Of a DNA stretch of 64,000 bases, positions 9,739-17,786 are shown in pieces. The notes below the pieces were generated by a model. That model did not search any database and was not told the DNA's origin. It was given only the letters and a program-made list of their open reading frames with translations. This stretch comes from Polaribacter aquimarinus (GTDB lineage: Bacteria; Bacteroidota; Bacteroidia; Flavobacteriales; Flavobacteriaceae): the NCBI RefSeq assembly GCF_003129485.1, contig NZ_QFFG01000002.1:248001-312000 (forward strand), read 5' to 3'. Position numbers and translations under genes: made by a program. Every line of letters begins with the position of its first letter. Positions within the stretch are counted from its first letter, which is position 1.

Positions 9739-11849
9739 TAGCTTAAAATTTGAAACGTGATTAATGAAGAAACATAAGCTAACAAAGCCATACCAAACAT
9801 CTGAATTAATGGCCATTTCCAACTTTTAGTTTCACGTTTTACAATGGCCAATGTTGCCATACATTGCATTGCAAATGCGTAAAAAACCATTAAAGACATC
9901 CCAACAGGGAAATTAAAACGATTTTTACCTGTATCTGGATTTATCTCAGAAGCCATTTTTTGTTTAATTGTAGAAGTATCTTCATCATCTGCTTCTACAC
10001 TATATATGGTTGCTAAAGTTCCTACAAAAACTTCTCTTGCTGCAAATGATGTAATTAAAGCGATTCCTATTTTCCAGTCGTAACCTAATGGTTTTATAGT
10101 TGGTTCAATCGTTTTTCCTAAAATTCCGATATAAGAATTCTCTAATTGAGCTGAAGCAATTTTTTGTTGCAATTCGTCGTCAGATAAATTTTGGTTTGCA
10201 ACATTTTCTATTGTATTTTTCTCTGCATTATCAAAAGAGCTAGGGCCATTCGATGCTAAAAACCATAATACAATAGACAATGCTAAAATGATTTTTCCAG
10301 CTTCAAAAACAAAAGATTTTGTCTTTTCGACTACTTCAAAAAACACATTTTTTACAGATGGTAGTTTATAATTTGGCATTTCTACCACAAAAAATGATTT
10401 CGTTTTTATCTTTAATGTTTTTTGTAAGATATAGGCAGCTATTATAGCAGTTGCAAAACCCAAAGCATATAAAGACAATAACACTAGGCCTTGTAAATTT
10501 AAAAATCCGAAGATTTTAGTATCTGGAATAATTAACGCAATTAAAATTGCATACACAGGTAATCTTGCAGAACAAGTGGTAAAAGGAGTTACTAAAATGG
10601 TAATTAATCGTTCTTTCCAACTAGAAATAGTTCTAGTTGCCATAATTGCAGGAATAGCACAAGCTGTTCCAGAAATTAAAGGAATTACACTTTTACCATT
10701 CATCCCAAAACGACGCATTATTTTATCCATCAGAAAAACAACACGACTCATATAACCGGTTTCTTCTAAAACAGCAATAAACATAAATAATATGGCAATT
10801 TGCGGTATAAAAATAAGCACTCCACCAATTCCTGGAATGATTCCTTCAGTTAACAAATCTGTAAAAATCCCACTCGGAAGATTGCTTTTTACATAACTAG
10901 AAAATTCTGCAAATGTGCCGTCAATCAAATCCATAGGGAAACTTGCCCAATCAAAAATAGATTGAAAAATCAACAACAATAAAAAGACAAAAAACACATA
11001 TCCAAAGATTTTATGAGTAAAGACTTTGTCTAATTTACTTCTTAAATCTTTCGCTTTAGTTTTATCAACTATATATGTTTTTTTTAAAATTTTATTAATC
11101 TCTTGATAGCGATAAATGGTTTCTTTATGTTGATACCTTTTTAGCTTAGAAATATCTTTTTTAAAAGCTACAAGTTTGTCTTTTTCTTCTTTGGTGATTG
11201 AATCTGGATAATTATTTTGAGTAACCATTAACCATAATTCGTACAAAGAATAATTTGGACTGATTACTTTTAAAGCATCAAAATAATCTGGATCTATTTT
11301 ATGATTAATGCCACATAAAGGAGATGCTTTTGCAGCAACGTGGCATCGAATAATAGCTTCTTTTACCTCTTGAATTCCTTCGTTTTTTCTTGCACTAATT
11401 AAAACAATTTCTGTATTCAATTCTTTTTGTAGTAGTGATACATCAATAGTAATTCCTTTTCTATCCATTTGATCAACCATATTGATTGCCAAAACTGTCG
11501 GAATTTCTAAGTCTTTAATTTGTGAAAAAAGTAATAAGTTTCGTTTTAAATTTTCTACATCTGCAACCACCAAAATAACATCTGGAGATTCTTTAATATC
11601 TTTTTTTAATAAGGTTTTTAGAACAATGCTTTCGTCTAAAGACGTAGGATTTATACTATACGTTCCTGGTAAATCTGTAATAATTGCATTCTGAGTCGAA
11701 GATAGTTTGCTAACTCCTTCTTTTTTATCAACCGTAATTCCTGGATAGTTTCCTACCTTCTGATTTAATCCTGTAAGTTGATTAAAAAGAGATGTTTTTC
11801 CAGTATTAGGATTTCCTATTAAAGCTACTTTTATATCGTTTTTAGACAT
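9738..11849 (-). CDS. feoB: Ferrous iron transport protein B
   Basis: 703 aa. An N-terminal GTPase domain has G1 GNPNTGKTS (residues 12-20), a G3 DLPGTYS motif and a G4-like NMVD. It is followed by a helical GDI-like domain and a polytopic membrane domain with two Gate motifs, including GIGGVLIFIPQI and FTTCSARLPVY. It moves Fe2+ across the inner membrane. It is 6 bp downstream of feoA and overlaps the FeoB-associated peptide gene at its 3' end. The full length is normal for the family and no key motif is missing. Confidence 0.96.
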   Translation of the reverse strand: MSKNDIKVALIGNPNTGKTSLFNQLTGLNQKVGNYPGITVDKKEGVSKLSSTQNAIITDLPGTYSINPTSLDESIVLKTLLKKDIKESPDVILVVADVENLKRNLLLFSQIKDLEIPTVLAINMVDQMDRKGITIDVSLLQKELNTEIVLISARKNEGIQEVKEAIIRCHVAAKASPLCGINHKIDPDYFDALKVISPNYSLYELWLMVTQNNYPDSITKEEKDKLVAFKKDISKLKRYQHKETIYRYQEINKILKKTYIVDKTKAKDLRSKLDKVFTHKIFGYVFFVFLLLLIFQSIFDWASFPMDLIDGTFAEFSSYVKSNLPSGIFTDLLTEGIIPGIGGVLIFIPQIAILFMFIAVLEETGYMSRVVFLMDKIMRRFGMNGKSVIPLISGTACAIPAIMATRTISSWKERLITILVTPFTTCSARLPVYAILIALIIPDTKIFGFLNLQGLVLLSLYALGFATAIIAAYILQKTLKIKTKSFFVVEMPNYKLPSVKNVFFEVVEKTKSFVFEAGKIILALSIVLWFLASNGPSSFDNAEKNTIENVANQNLSDDELQQKIASAQLENSYIGILGKTIEPTIKPLGYDWKIGIALITSFAAREVFVGTLATIYSVEADDEDTSTIKQKMASEINPDTGKNRFNFPVGMSLMVFYAFAMQCMATLAIVKRETKSWKWPLIQMFGMALLAYVSSLITFQILS

Positions 11850-11855
11850 TTAGTT

Positions 11856-12080
11856 TTAACTTTTTAGGATTTGAATTTGAGCAGCAGTTTCTTTGCGAAT
11901 CGCTAAATGACTTCCGTTTACACAAATATAAATTGGGTCTTTTAATGGCGCTATTTGAATCAGTTCTACCTCAGCACCTGGTAAACAACCCATTTCTAAT
12001 AATTTTAAAGGAATAAAATCTAAGGCTTCTTCAGAAATGTAGCCTACCTCTCCAATATGTAAAGATGCAATTGTGCTCAA
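11856..12080 (-). CDS. feoA: Ferrous iron transport protein A
   Basis: 74 aa, a small SH3-like FeoA domain with GEVGYI, LLEMGCLPGAEVELIQ and the C-terminal AIRKETAAQI segment. It is a cytoplasmic partner thought to support FeoB. The start codon is TTG at 12080; no in-frame ATG gives a complete domain. First gene of feoA-feoB-FeoB-associated peptide, behind the promoter element at 12099-12106 and the palindrome at 12111-12127. Confidence 0.92.
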   Translation of the reverse strand: MSTIASLHIGEVGYISEEALDFIPLKLLEMGCLPGAEVELIQIAPLKDPIYICVNGSHLAIRKETAAQIQILKS

Positions 12081-12098
12081 TTTTTATAATTTGGAAAG

Positions 12099-12106
12099 CA
12101 AAGATA
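12099..12106 (-). promoter_or_regulatory. -7 element (TATCTTTG) of the feo operon
   Basis: An exact TAnnTTTG on the minus strand, 18 bp before the feoA TTG start and directly next to the palindrome at 12111-12127. Confidence 0.6.
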
Positions 12107-12110
12107 GGAA

Positions 12111-12127
12111 TTTAGAATGATTCTAAA
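12111..12127. promoter_or_regulatory. Candidate metal-responsive operator of feoAB
   Basis: TTTAGAATGATTCTAAA is a perfect 8-1-8 inverted repeat 4 bp upstream of the -7 element, covering the expected -33 region. The inner 7-1-7 form resembles Fur/PerR-family operators, though a DtxR-type site is possible. It has no T-run, so it is a poor terminator for the SCO1-like gene that ends 5 bp away. Confidence 0.55.
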
Positions 12128-12131
12128 CAAG

Positions 12132-12812
12132 TTATTTAGTAGCATATTCTTCTTTTAACAAAACAATATCTTTCTTTAGTTTTTCCATATCTTTTTTCTC
12201 AGTACCATCATAATAACCACGGATTCTTCTTTCTTTATCCACCAACACAAATTGTTCTGTATGTATGAAGTCATTTTCATCACCATTACCTTCATCTAAA
12301 ACTGCAAAATAGCTTTTTCTTGCTAAGTCGTAAATGAGTTTTTTACTTCCTGTAGTTACATTCCATTTACCATCAATAACGCCCTTTCTATCTGCATATT
12401 CTTTTAAAACAGGTACACTGTCTATAACAGGAGTTACAGAATGCGATAAGAACATAATATCATCATCATTCTTATAAAACTCTTGCAATTCATTCATATT
12501 GTAAGCCATTGCAATGCAAATCGTTTGGCAACGTGTAAAGAAGAAATCGGCTATATAAATCTTGTTTTTGTAGTTATGATTGGTAATAATTTCACCATTC
12601 TGATTTGTTAACTCAAAATCGGCAACAATATGATTTTTTTGAATATGCAACATACTATCATCAACCAAACGCGGATTTACATCAACCGGACTATAAATTT
12701 TAAGTCTATTATTTGGTTTCAATAAATGATAAAAAACTGTAATTCCTATAGCAGAAAAAATCACTAAAAAAATAAGTGTAGGTATCGATTTTTTAAAGAA
12801 TTTAAGTTCCAT
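12132..12812 (-). CDS. SCO1/SenC-family copper chaperone
   Basis: 226 aa from ATG 12812. An N-terminal signal anchor (IPTLIFLVIFSAIGITVFY) is followed by a thioredoxin-like domain with the copper-binding CxxxC (FTRCQTIC) and the distal His in FIHTEQFVLVD. SCO proteins deliver copper to the CuA site of cytochrome c oxidase, or act as thiol-disulfide reductases, in the periplasm. The upstream ATG at 12854 is rejected because the promoter element 12830-12837 lies between the two. It sits just upstream of feoA on the same strand and could give some read-through into feo. Confidence 0.88.
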   Translation of the reverse strand: MELKFFKKSIPTLIFLVIFSAIGITVFYHLLKPNNRLKIYSPVDVNPRLVDDSMLHIQKNHIVADFELTNQNGEIITNHNYKNKIYIADFFFTRCQTICIAMAYNMNELQEFYKNDDDIMFLSHSVTPVIDSVPVLKEYADRKGVIDGKWNVTTGSKKLIYDLARKSYFAVLDEGNGDENDFIHTEQFVLVDKERRIRGYYDGTEKKDMEKLKKDIVLLKEEYATK

Positions 12813-12829
12813 ATAACTAGTTATACCTG

Positions 12830-12837
12830 CAAATTTA
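12830..12837 (-). promoter_or_regulatory. -7 element (TAAATTTG) for the SCO1-like gene
   Basis: An exact TAnnTTTG on the minus strand, 17 bp before ATG 12812. It decides the start because the longer ORF would begin upstream of the transcript. Confidence 0.55.
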
Positions 12838-12945
12838 CGACTTAAAAACCCCACAGAAAAGCAATTAAAACCAAATACTTTGTAAAATCTTTGTTAAAAT
12901 AAAAATCAAGTTTTGATAGTTCTTTTACAACTCTCTTTAAAAACG

Positions 12946-12953
12946 TACATTTG
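12946..12953 (+). promoter_or_regulatory. rseP: -7 element (TACATTTG) for rseP
   Basis: An exact TAnnTTTG, 29 bp before ATG 12983. The -33 box is weak. Confidence 0.5.
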
Positions 12954-12982
12954 TGCGTTTTTTAATTATGATTTAACGCTGA

Positions 12983-14335
12983 ATGGAAATATTAATAAAA
13001 GCATCGCAATTTATTTTAAGTTTATCTTTATTAATTGTGTTGCACGAGCTAGGGCACTTTATCCCTGCAAAATTGTTTAAAACCAAAGTAGAAAAATTCT
13101 ACTTATTTTTTGATTATAAATTCTCTCTTTTCAAGAAAAAAATAGGTGAAACTGTTTATGGTATTGGTTGGATTCCTTTAGGAGGATATGTAAAAATATC
13201 TGGAATGATTGATGAGAGTATGGATACCGAACAAATGAAACAACCTGCTCAACCTTGGGAGTTTCGTTCTAAACCTGCGTGGCAACGTCTAATTATTATG
13301 TTAGGTGGTGTATTTGTAAATTTTGTTCTAGGAATTCTTATTTATATCTGCTTAATGTGGGCTTATGGTGAAAAGTTTTTGCCTAACGAAAATGTAGCTG
13401 ATGGTGTTTGGGTACAAGATTCACTTGCTATGGATTTAGGTGTTGAAACTGGTGATAAAATTTTAACTATTGATGGAGAAAAAATTAAAAAATTTTCTGA
13501 ATTGACTTTAGGTTTTGTTAACGGGAATAACTTTCAAATAGAGAGAAATGGAGAAGTAATAGACAAAGAGATTCCTGAAAATTTTATTTCTAAATTAGTA
13601 GACAGAGGTAAAGATGCAGGTGCAGTTTTATTACCAAGATATCCTTTTGCTATTGCAGGAATTTCGGAAGGGTCTCCTAACCAAAATGCTGATTTAAAAA
13701 AGAAAGATATAGTTACTGCTATTAATGGAAATCCTATCAAATACTTTGACCAAGCTCAAACAGAATTAAATAAATTTAAAAATCAGGATATTACAGTAAC
13801 TGTAAAAAGAGGTTCTGAAACTAAAGAGGTTTCTGTAAAAGTAACTAAAGATGGTAAATTAGGCGTTAGTTTAGGGCAATTATCTTTTAAAGACATGGAA
13901 AAACTAGGCTATTATCAGCTTTCTGAAATAGAATATTCTTTTGCTGAAGCAATTCCTGCAGGGTGGAATAAATCTTGGAAAACTTTAACTGATTATGTAA
14001 AGCAATTAAAGAAAATCTTTAATCCTAGTACAGGTGCTTATAAAGGTTTGGGAGGATTTAAAGCTATAATGGATATTTTTCCTACTACTTGGAGTTGGCA
14101 AACATTTTGGAACATAACTGCCTTTTTATCAATCATGTTAGGTTTTATGAACTTATTACCAATACCAGCTTTAGATGGTGGACATGTGGTTTTTACACTT
14201 TGGGAAATGATTACGGGGAAAAAACCCGGAGATAAATTCTTAGAGTATGCTCAAGTAACAGGGTTTATACTTCTAATTGCACTATTATTATTTGCAAATG
14301 GTAATGATGTTTATAGGTGGATAAAAGGATTATAA
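12983..14335 (+). CDS. rseP: Site-2 intramembrane metalloprotease RseP
   Basis: 450 aa. The zinc motif HELGH is at residues 21-25 in the first transmembrane helix. Two PDZ domains follow (about 115-200 and 205-290), and the C-terminal membrane part has MNLLPIPALDGGH, whose Asp is the third zinc ligand. It cleaves membrane-anchored anti-sigma factors or signal-peptide remnants within the inner membrane. The length is normal. Alone on its transcript, with promoter 12946-12953 and a strong terminator. Confidence 0.94.
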   Translation: MEILIKASQFILSLSLLIVLHELGHFIPAKLFKTKVEKFYLFFDYKFSLFKKKIGETVYGIGWIPLGGYVKISGMIDESMDTEQMKQPAQPWEFRSKPAWQRLIIMLGGVFVNFVLGILIYICLMWAYGEKFLPNENVADGVWVQDSLAMDLGVETGDKILTIDGEKIKKFSELTLGFVNGNNFQIERNGEVIDKEIPENFISKLVDRGKDAGAVLLPRYPFAIAGISEGSPNQNADLKKKDIVTAINGNPIKYFDQAQTELNKFKNQDITVTVKRGSETKEVSVKVTKDGKLGVSLGQLSFKDMEKLGYYQLSEIEYSFAEAIPAGWNKSWKTLTDYVKQLKKIFNPSTGAYKGLGGFKAIMDIFPTTWSWQTFWNITAFLSIMLGFMNLLPIPALDGGHVVFTLWEMITGKKPGDKFLEYAQVTGFILLIALLLFANGNDVYRWIKGL

Positions 14336-14346
14336 TCATAAAAAAA

Positions 14347-14372
14347 AGCCTCACAATTGTGAGGCTTTTTTT
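14347..14372. terminator. Bidirectional terminator rseP / zinc-ribbon gene
   Basis: Arms AGCCTCAC and GTGAGGCT (14347-14354 / 14359-14366) with an AATT loop are flanked by an A-run and a T-run. The T-run abuts the stop codon (14371-14373) of the convergent small gene. Confidence 0.88.
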
Positions 14373-14526
14373 AAATTCTTAAAGATCGGTTAATAAAAGA
14401 AAACCAGGTGTATTTCGTATTACATTTATCACAAGCATAAGCTCTTGTACCTGGTATCAATCTAGCAAAAACGCTTCTTTTCATTCTGTGCCTAGACACA
14501 GATTTACATTTCGGACAAGCCTTCAT
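14371..14526 (-). CDS. Small double-CxxC zinc-ribbon protein, 51 aa
   Basis: Translates from ATG 14526 as a 51-residue protein with CPKC near the N-terminus and CDKC near residue 32, a classic four-Cys zinc ribbon, separated by a basic stretch (HRMKRSVFARLIPGTRAY). It is short and positively charged, so nucleic-acid or ribosome binding is plausible, but I do not recognise a named family. It lies convergent to rseP and shares its terminator. The upstream sequence has only an imperfect TAnnTTTG-like element. Confidence 0.75.
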   Translation of the reverse strand: MKACPKCKSVSRHRMKRSVFARLIPGTRAYACDKCNTKYTWFSFINRSLRI

Positions 14527-14599
14527 AAGTTGGGGAAATATTTGTTTAACTTTGGCAAATTACTAAAAATCAATCAAATAATACCTTAAAAGAAATAAT

Positions 14600-15469
14600 C
14601 TATTTCTTTTCTAACCTTTTATTCGTTTTTATAATTGCTTGTTCATTTTTCCAATCAATCCATTTTTGACCTCTTAACCTTCTCATAATATTATCTAGAG
14701 AGCGCATGATAAAAACATTATATATGGCTTTTGACAAATTTTGAGGCTTACGGGCAATGGCCCTTAAACTCATGGAAAACCCAGGAGTAATATATCGCAT
14801 ATAGTGCCAATAGCCTTCTGGCATATACAATACATTTCCATGTTCTAATTCTGCCAAATAACCTTCTGCATTTTTTAATGCTGGCCATTTTTTAAAATTA
14901 GGATTGTTAAAATCGATGTCTTCTCTAGTTATTAAAGAATGTGGAATTTTATACAAATGCTCATTTTGTTTTTGATCAAACAAAATACATTTCTTTTTTC
15001 CTTCAAAATGGAAATGAAAAATATTAGCTAAATCGATGTCATAATGCATAAAAGTATAAGAATCTCTACCTCCAAAAAACAACATTGGCAAACCTTTCAT
15101 TAAACGTAAACCAAAATCTGGATATGAAAAGTCTTTTTGCAAAACAGGTACTTCTTTTAAAATGTTCCATAAAAAGATTCTAAATTTTGTGGGTTCACGT
15201 TGTAATAAATCTACATATTCAGACATCTTCATTTTTGCATGAGGTTCATTAAAACCATCTTTATAATCAACGGGTCTGTCATCATAAAGAGGCACAATTT
15301 TATCACCTGCAACCTCTTTCATATAATCTAAACTCCACTTTTTATATGCCGGCCAATCTTCTATAAAACGCTCAATAACTAGTGGCTTTTGAGGTTTAAA
15401 ATAGTTTTTTATAAAATCTTCTTTGGTGATTGTTTCAACACGATCAATCTGAGTTAAATTTAAACTCAT
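14600..15469 (-). CDS. JmjC/cupin-like Fe(II)/2-oxoglutarate oxygenase
   Basis: 289 aa, cupin_8/JmjC-like. An N-terminal segment (KPLVIERFIEDWPAYKKWS) is typical of the family. The metal site appears as HYDID (H and D of HxD) in FMHYDIDLANIFHFHF, with the distal His in PEGYWHYMRY. These residues support a working Fe(II)/2-oxoglutarate oxygenase that hydroxylates a protein or RNA side chain; the substrate is not known. It has its own promoter element (15489-15496). Confidence 0.8.
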   Translation of the reverse strand: MSLNLTQIDRVETITKEDFIKNYFKPQKPLVIERFIEDWPAYKKWSLDYMKEVAGDKIVPLYDDRPVDYKDGFNEPHAKMKMSEYVDLLQREPTKFRIFLWNILKEVPVLQKDFSYPDFGLRLMKGLPMLFFGGRDSYTFMHYDIDLANIFHFHFEGKKKCILFDQKQNEHLYKIPHSLITREDIDFNNPNFKKWPALKNAEGYLAELEHGNVLYMPEGYWHYMRYITPGFSMSLRAIARKPQNLSKAIYNVFIMRSLDNIMRRLRGQKWIDWKNEQAIIKTNKRLEKK

Positions 15470-15488
15470 AACCTTAAAATTTAAAAAT

Positions 15489-15496
15489 CAAAGTTA
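15489..15496 (-). promoter_or_regulatory. -7 element (TAACTTTG) for the cupin-like gene
   Basis: An exact TAnnTTTG on the minus strand, 19 bp before ATG 15469. Confidence 0.5.
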
Positions 15497-15528
15497 AAAA
15501 AATGAAAATTATTTTTATATAAAATGAT

Positions 15529-15560
15529 AAAACCATTATCTTTTTAATAATAATGGTTTT
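15529..15560 (-). terminator. Terminator after the flotillin gene
   Basis: Ten-base perfect arms (AAAACCATTA / TAATGGTTTT) with a 12-nt loop, 14 bp past the flotillin stop codon on the minus strand. The stem ends in T residues, but the following T-run is broken. Confidence 0.6.
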
Positions 15561-15573
15561 TTAAAATAAAAAA

Positions 15574-17004
15574 TTAAGATTTAGAAGTAGAATCACTACT
15601 TGTATCAATTACATCTTCTGTTTTGATATCTGTAATGTCTTTTCCTTTTAAATAATCTGGTAATTGCATACCAGCCATATTAAACATTTCTTGTAAAGGA
15701 GGGACGGCATTATACATTCCAGAAATAAAGTTAGAAGTAGATGTTTTACCATCTTTTCCTCCTCCATTTTCCCAAACGGTTACTTTATCAATTTTAATGT
15801 TTTTAATGGCTTCTGCTTGTGTTTTTACCAACTCTGGTAATTTATCTGCAATTAATAATAAAGCTGCATTCTGAGAATCGTTTCCTGCTGCTTTTACAAT
15901 TTGATCTAGACCTTGCGCTTGTTTTGTTAATACTTCATACACTCCTTTTGCTTCTGCTTGTGCTTTTAAGAAAATTGCATCTGCTTCTCCTTTTGCAATT
16001 CTTCTAATGTTTTCTGCGGCGGCTTCTGCATCAATTTCTACTTTTCGTTTGTCAATTTCAGCAGGAACAATAATATCTGCCAATTGTGACGAACGCTCTC
16101 TTTCTGCTCTTGCCAATTCTGCTTCTTGTTCTGCAGCATAAGATTCTTTTAACGCGTTTGCAGCTTGTACTTTTTCTGATGCTATTGCTACTCTTTCTGC
16201 CTCTGCTTCTCTTTGTCTACGTAAAGAATCTGAATTTGCTACTGCAATTTTTGCCGTATTTTCTCCATCTACAGCTTGAGCATTTGCAGCTGCTACTTGT
16301 GTTCTTTCATCTTGTACCGCATTTGCTTCACCAATAGAACCATCTCTAGTTTTTTCTGCAACCGATTTTCTTGCTGCATTAATAGCGTGAGCTGCTGCTT
16401 CTTTACCTAAAGCTTCTATATAACCAGATTCATCAACAATATCTGTAATATTTACGTTAATTAATTTCAAACCTACTTTCTTTAATTCTGATTCTACTGA
16501 TTTAGAAATATTGGTTAAAAATTTATCTCTATCAGAATTTATTTCTTCAATATCCATCGATGCAACTACCAAACGCAACTGTCCAAAAATGATTTCTTGC
16601 GCTAATTCCTGAATTTCGTTCTGACCTAAACCTAATAATCTTTCTGCTGCATTTTGCATAATACCTGGTTCTGTAGAAATACCAATAGTAAATCTTGAGG
16701 GAACATTTACACGAATATTTTGCTTAGAAAGTGCATTTACCAGATTAACTTCTATAGAAATTGGCGTTAAATCTAAAAATTCATAATCTTGAATTACAGG
16801 AAAAATAAATGCGGCTCCTCCGTGAATACATTTGGCAGATTCACCACCACCCACTTTTCCATAAACTACCAAAATTCTGTCTGATGGACATCTTTTGTAG
16901 CGCTTTATCATTGCAACTATTAATATAAAAATAAATAGAATTGCAATTCCGATTCCAACTAAACCCGCAAACGGGCTACTTTGTAGTATAATAAAATTTA
17001 GCAT
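15574..17004 (-). CDS. Flotillin-family membrane scaffold (SPFH domain)
   Basis: 476 aa. An N-terminal hydrophobic anchor (about 13-35) is followed by an SPFH/band-7 domain (about 45-220) and a long Ala/Glu-rich coiled coil (about 225-390) with repeated EAEAE-type segments, then a flotillin-like C-terminal part (AALLLIADKLPELVKTQAEAIKNI). Flotillins oligomerise in the inner membrane and organise membrane microdomains. The NfeD-like gene immediately upstream (9 bp) is the usual partner, as in the YuaF-YuaG/FloT pair of Bacillus subtilis. Confidence 0.92.
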   Translation of the reverse strand: MLNFIILQSSPFAGLVGIGIAILFIFILIVAMIKRYKRCPSDRILVVYGKVGGGESAKCIHGGAAFIFPVIQDYEFLDLTPISIEVNLVNALSKQNIRVNVPSRFTIGISTEPGIMQNAAERLLGLGQNEIQELAQEIIFGQLRLVVASMDIEEINSDRDKFLTNISKSVESELKKVGLKLINVNITDIVDESGYIEALGKEAAAHAINAARKSVAEKTRDGSIGEANAVQDERTQVAAANAQAVDGENTAKIAVANSDSLRRQREAEAERVAIASEKVQAANALKESYAAEQEAELARAERERSSQLADIIVPAEIDKRKVEIDAEAAAENIRRIAKGEADAIFLKAQAEAKGVYEVLTKQAQGLDQIVKAAGNDSQNAALLLIADKLPELVKTQAEAIKNIKIDKVTVWENGGGKDGKTSTSNFISGMYNAVPPLQEMFNMAGMQLPDYLKGKDITDIKTEDVIDTSSDSTSKS

Positions 17005-17013
17005 AGTAATTTT

Positions 17014-17586
17014 TTATTTTTGAGGTTCTATAATTAATATTCCGTTATTTGTTACTTCAATCACTTTAATAATTGTTCCTTGTTTTAAATCTTCATTAGC
17101 ATCTGTTAACGCTTCTAATTCTCTTAAAGCACCTTGAATTTTTATTTGAATTTTGCCTGTTTTACTTCTATTTGCACCAACGGTTAAATATACTTCACCT
17201 ATAGAATTTAAAGCATTTTGCATTTTCAAGGTTCCGCTAGAAGTTAATTTACTGATGTAATAAAACATAGCTGCCATAACAAACATCATTGCTAAGCCAC
17301 AGAGTAATGAAATAATTATGGTTGTCGATTTTGAATACCCTGCATCTATACAAGCAATTCCGCTCCAACCAAAAATAGTAAAGAATCCTACTAAATTTTT
17401 TAGTGTAAAAAACTGAAATCCTGCACCTGTATCTGCTTCTATTTCTGCATCAACATCACCAATATCATCAGCGTCAGCGCCAATAAAAGTGGTTACCAAA
17501 ATAATTAAAAAAATAAGGGTAGAAATCCCTGTAACTATCCAATATGTCTTTTGAAAAGAAGATAATTCTTGAAACCATTCCATCAT
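17014..17586 (-). CDS. NfeD-like membrane protein with OB-fold, flotillin partner
   Basis: 190 aa. It has a first transmembrane helix (TYWIVTGISTLIFLIILVTT), an acidic loop (DADDIGDVDAEIEADTG), two further helices (about 70-115), and a C-terminal OB-like beta domain (GEVYLTVGANRSKTGKIQI to GILIIEP). This is the YqiJ/YuaF type of NfeD-like protein. It is upstream of and probably cotranscribed with the flotillin gene, and likely helps flotillin assembly. Two adjacent ATG codons (17586, 17583) are possible starts. Confidence 0.8.
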   Translation of the reverse strand: MMEWFQELSSFQKTYWIVTGISTLIFLIILVTTFIGADADDIGDVDAEIEADTGAGFQFFTLKNLVGFFTIFGWSGIACIDAGYSKSTTIIISLLCGLAMMFVMAAMFYYISKLTSSGTLKMQNALNSIGEVYLTVGANRSKTGKIQIKIQGALRELEALTDANEDLKQGTIIKVIEVTNNGILIIEPQK

Positions 17587-17734
17587 AACAATTCGTTTTT
17601 AAAGGTGAATAAATATAAAGAAATCTTATGAAATAAAAGCTTGTTCTATTGCATAGAAGAAAAGAAATTACTCATAGCAATTATTGCTTCTAAACATAAG
17701 TAGTCTAAAATAACAATTTGTTACAATAAAAAAG

Positions 17735-17765
17735 AAAAACCTTCGATTTTTATCGAAGGTTTTTT
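17735..17765 (-). terminator. Terminator after the TonB receptor gene
   Basis: A stem with the arms CCTTCGAT / ATCGAAGG, extended by A:T pairs, and a 4-nt loop. It lies 22 bp past the receptor stop on the minus strand and ends in a T-run. Confidence 0.85.
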
Positions 17766-17786
17766 CAGTTGTGATGTGCAATAATT

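Noticed and set aside
9739..9822. N-terminal extension of the FeoB-associated peptide
   Set aside because: It would lie wholly inside feoB; the family begins at the membrane helix and the TAATG overlap supports ATG 9738.
12111..12127. Palindrome as terminator of the SCO1-like gene
   Set aside because: No T-run follows on the minus strand and the stem is AT-rich; its position at the feo promoter fits an operator better.
15819..16337. Leu-rich ORFs on the plus strand opposite the flotillin coiled coil
   Set aside because: They mirror the repetitive Ala/Glu codons of the flotillin gene; no start context or homology.
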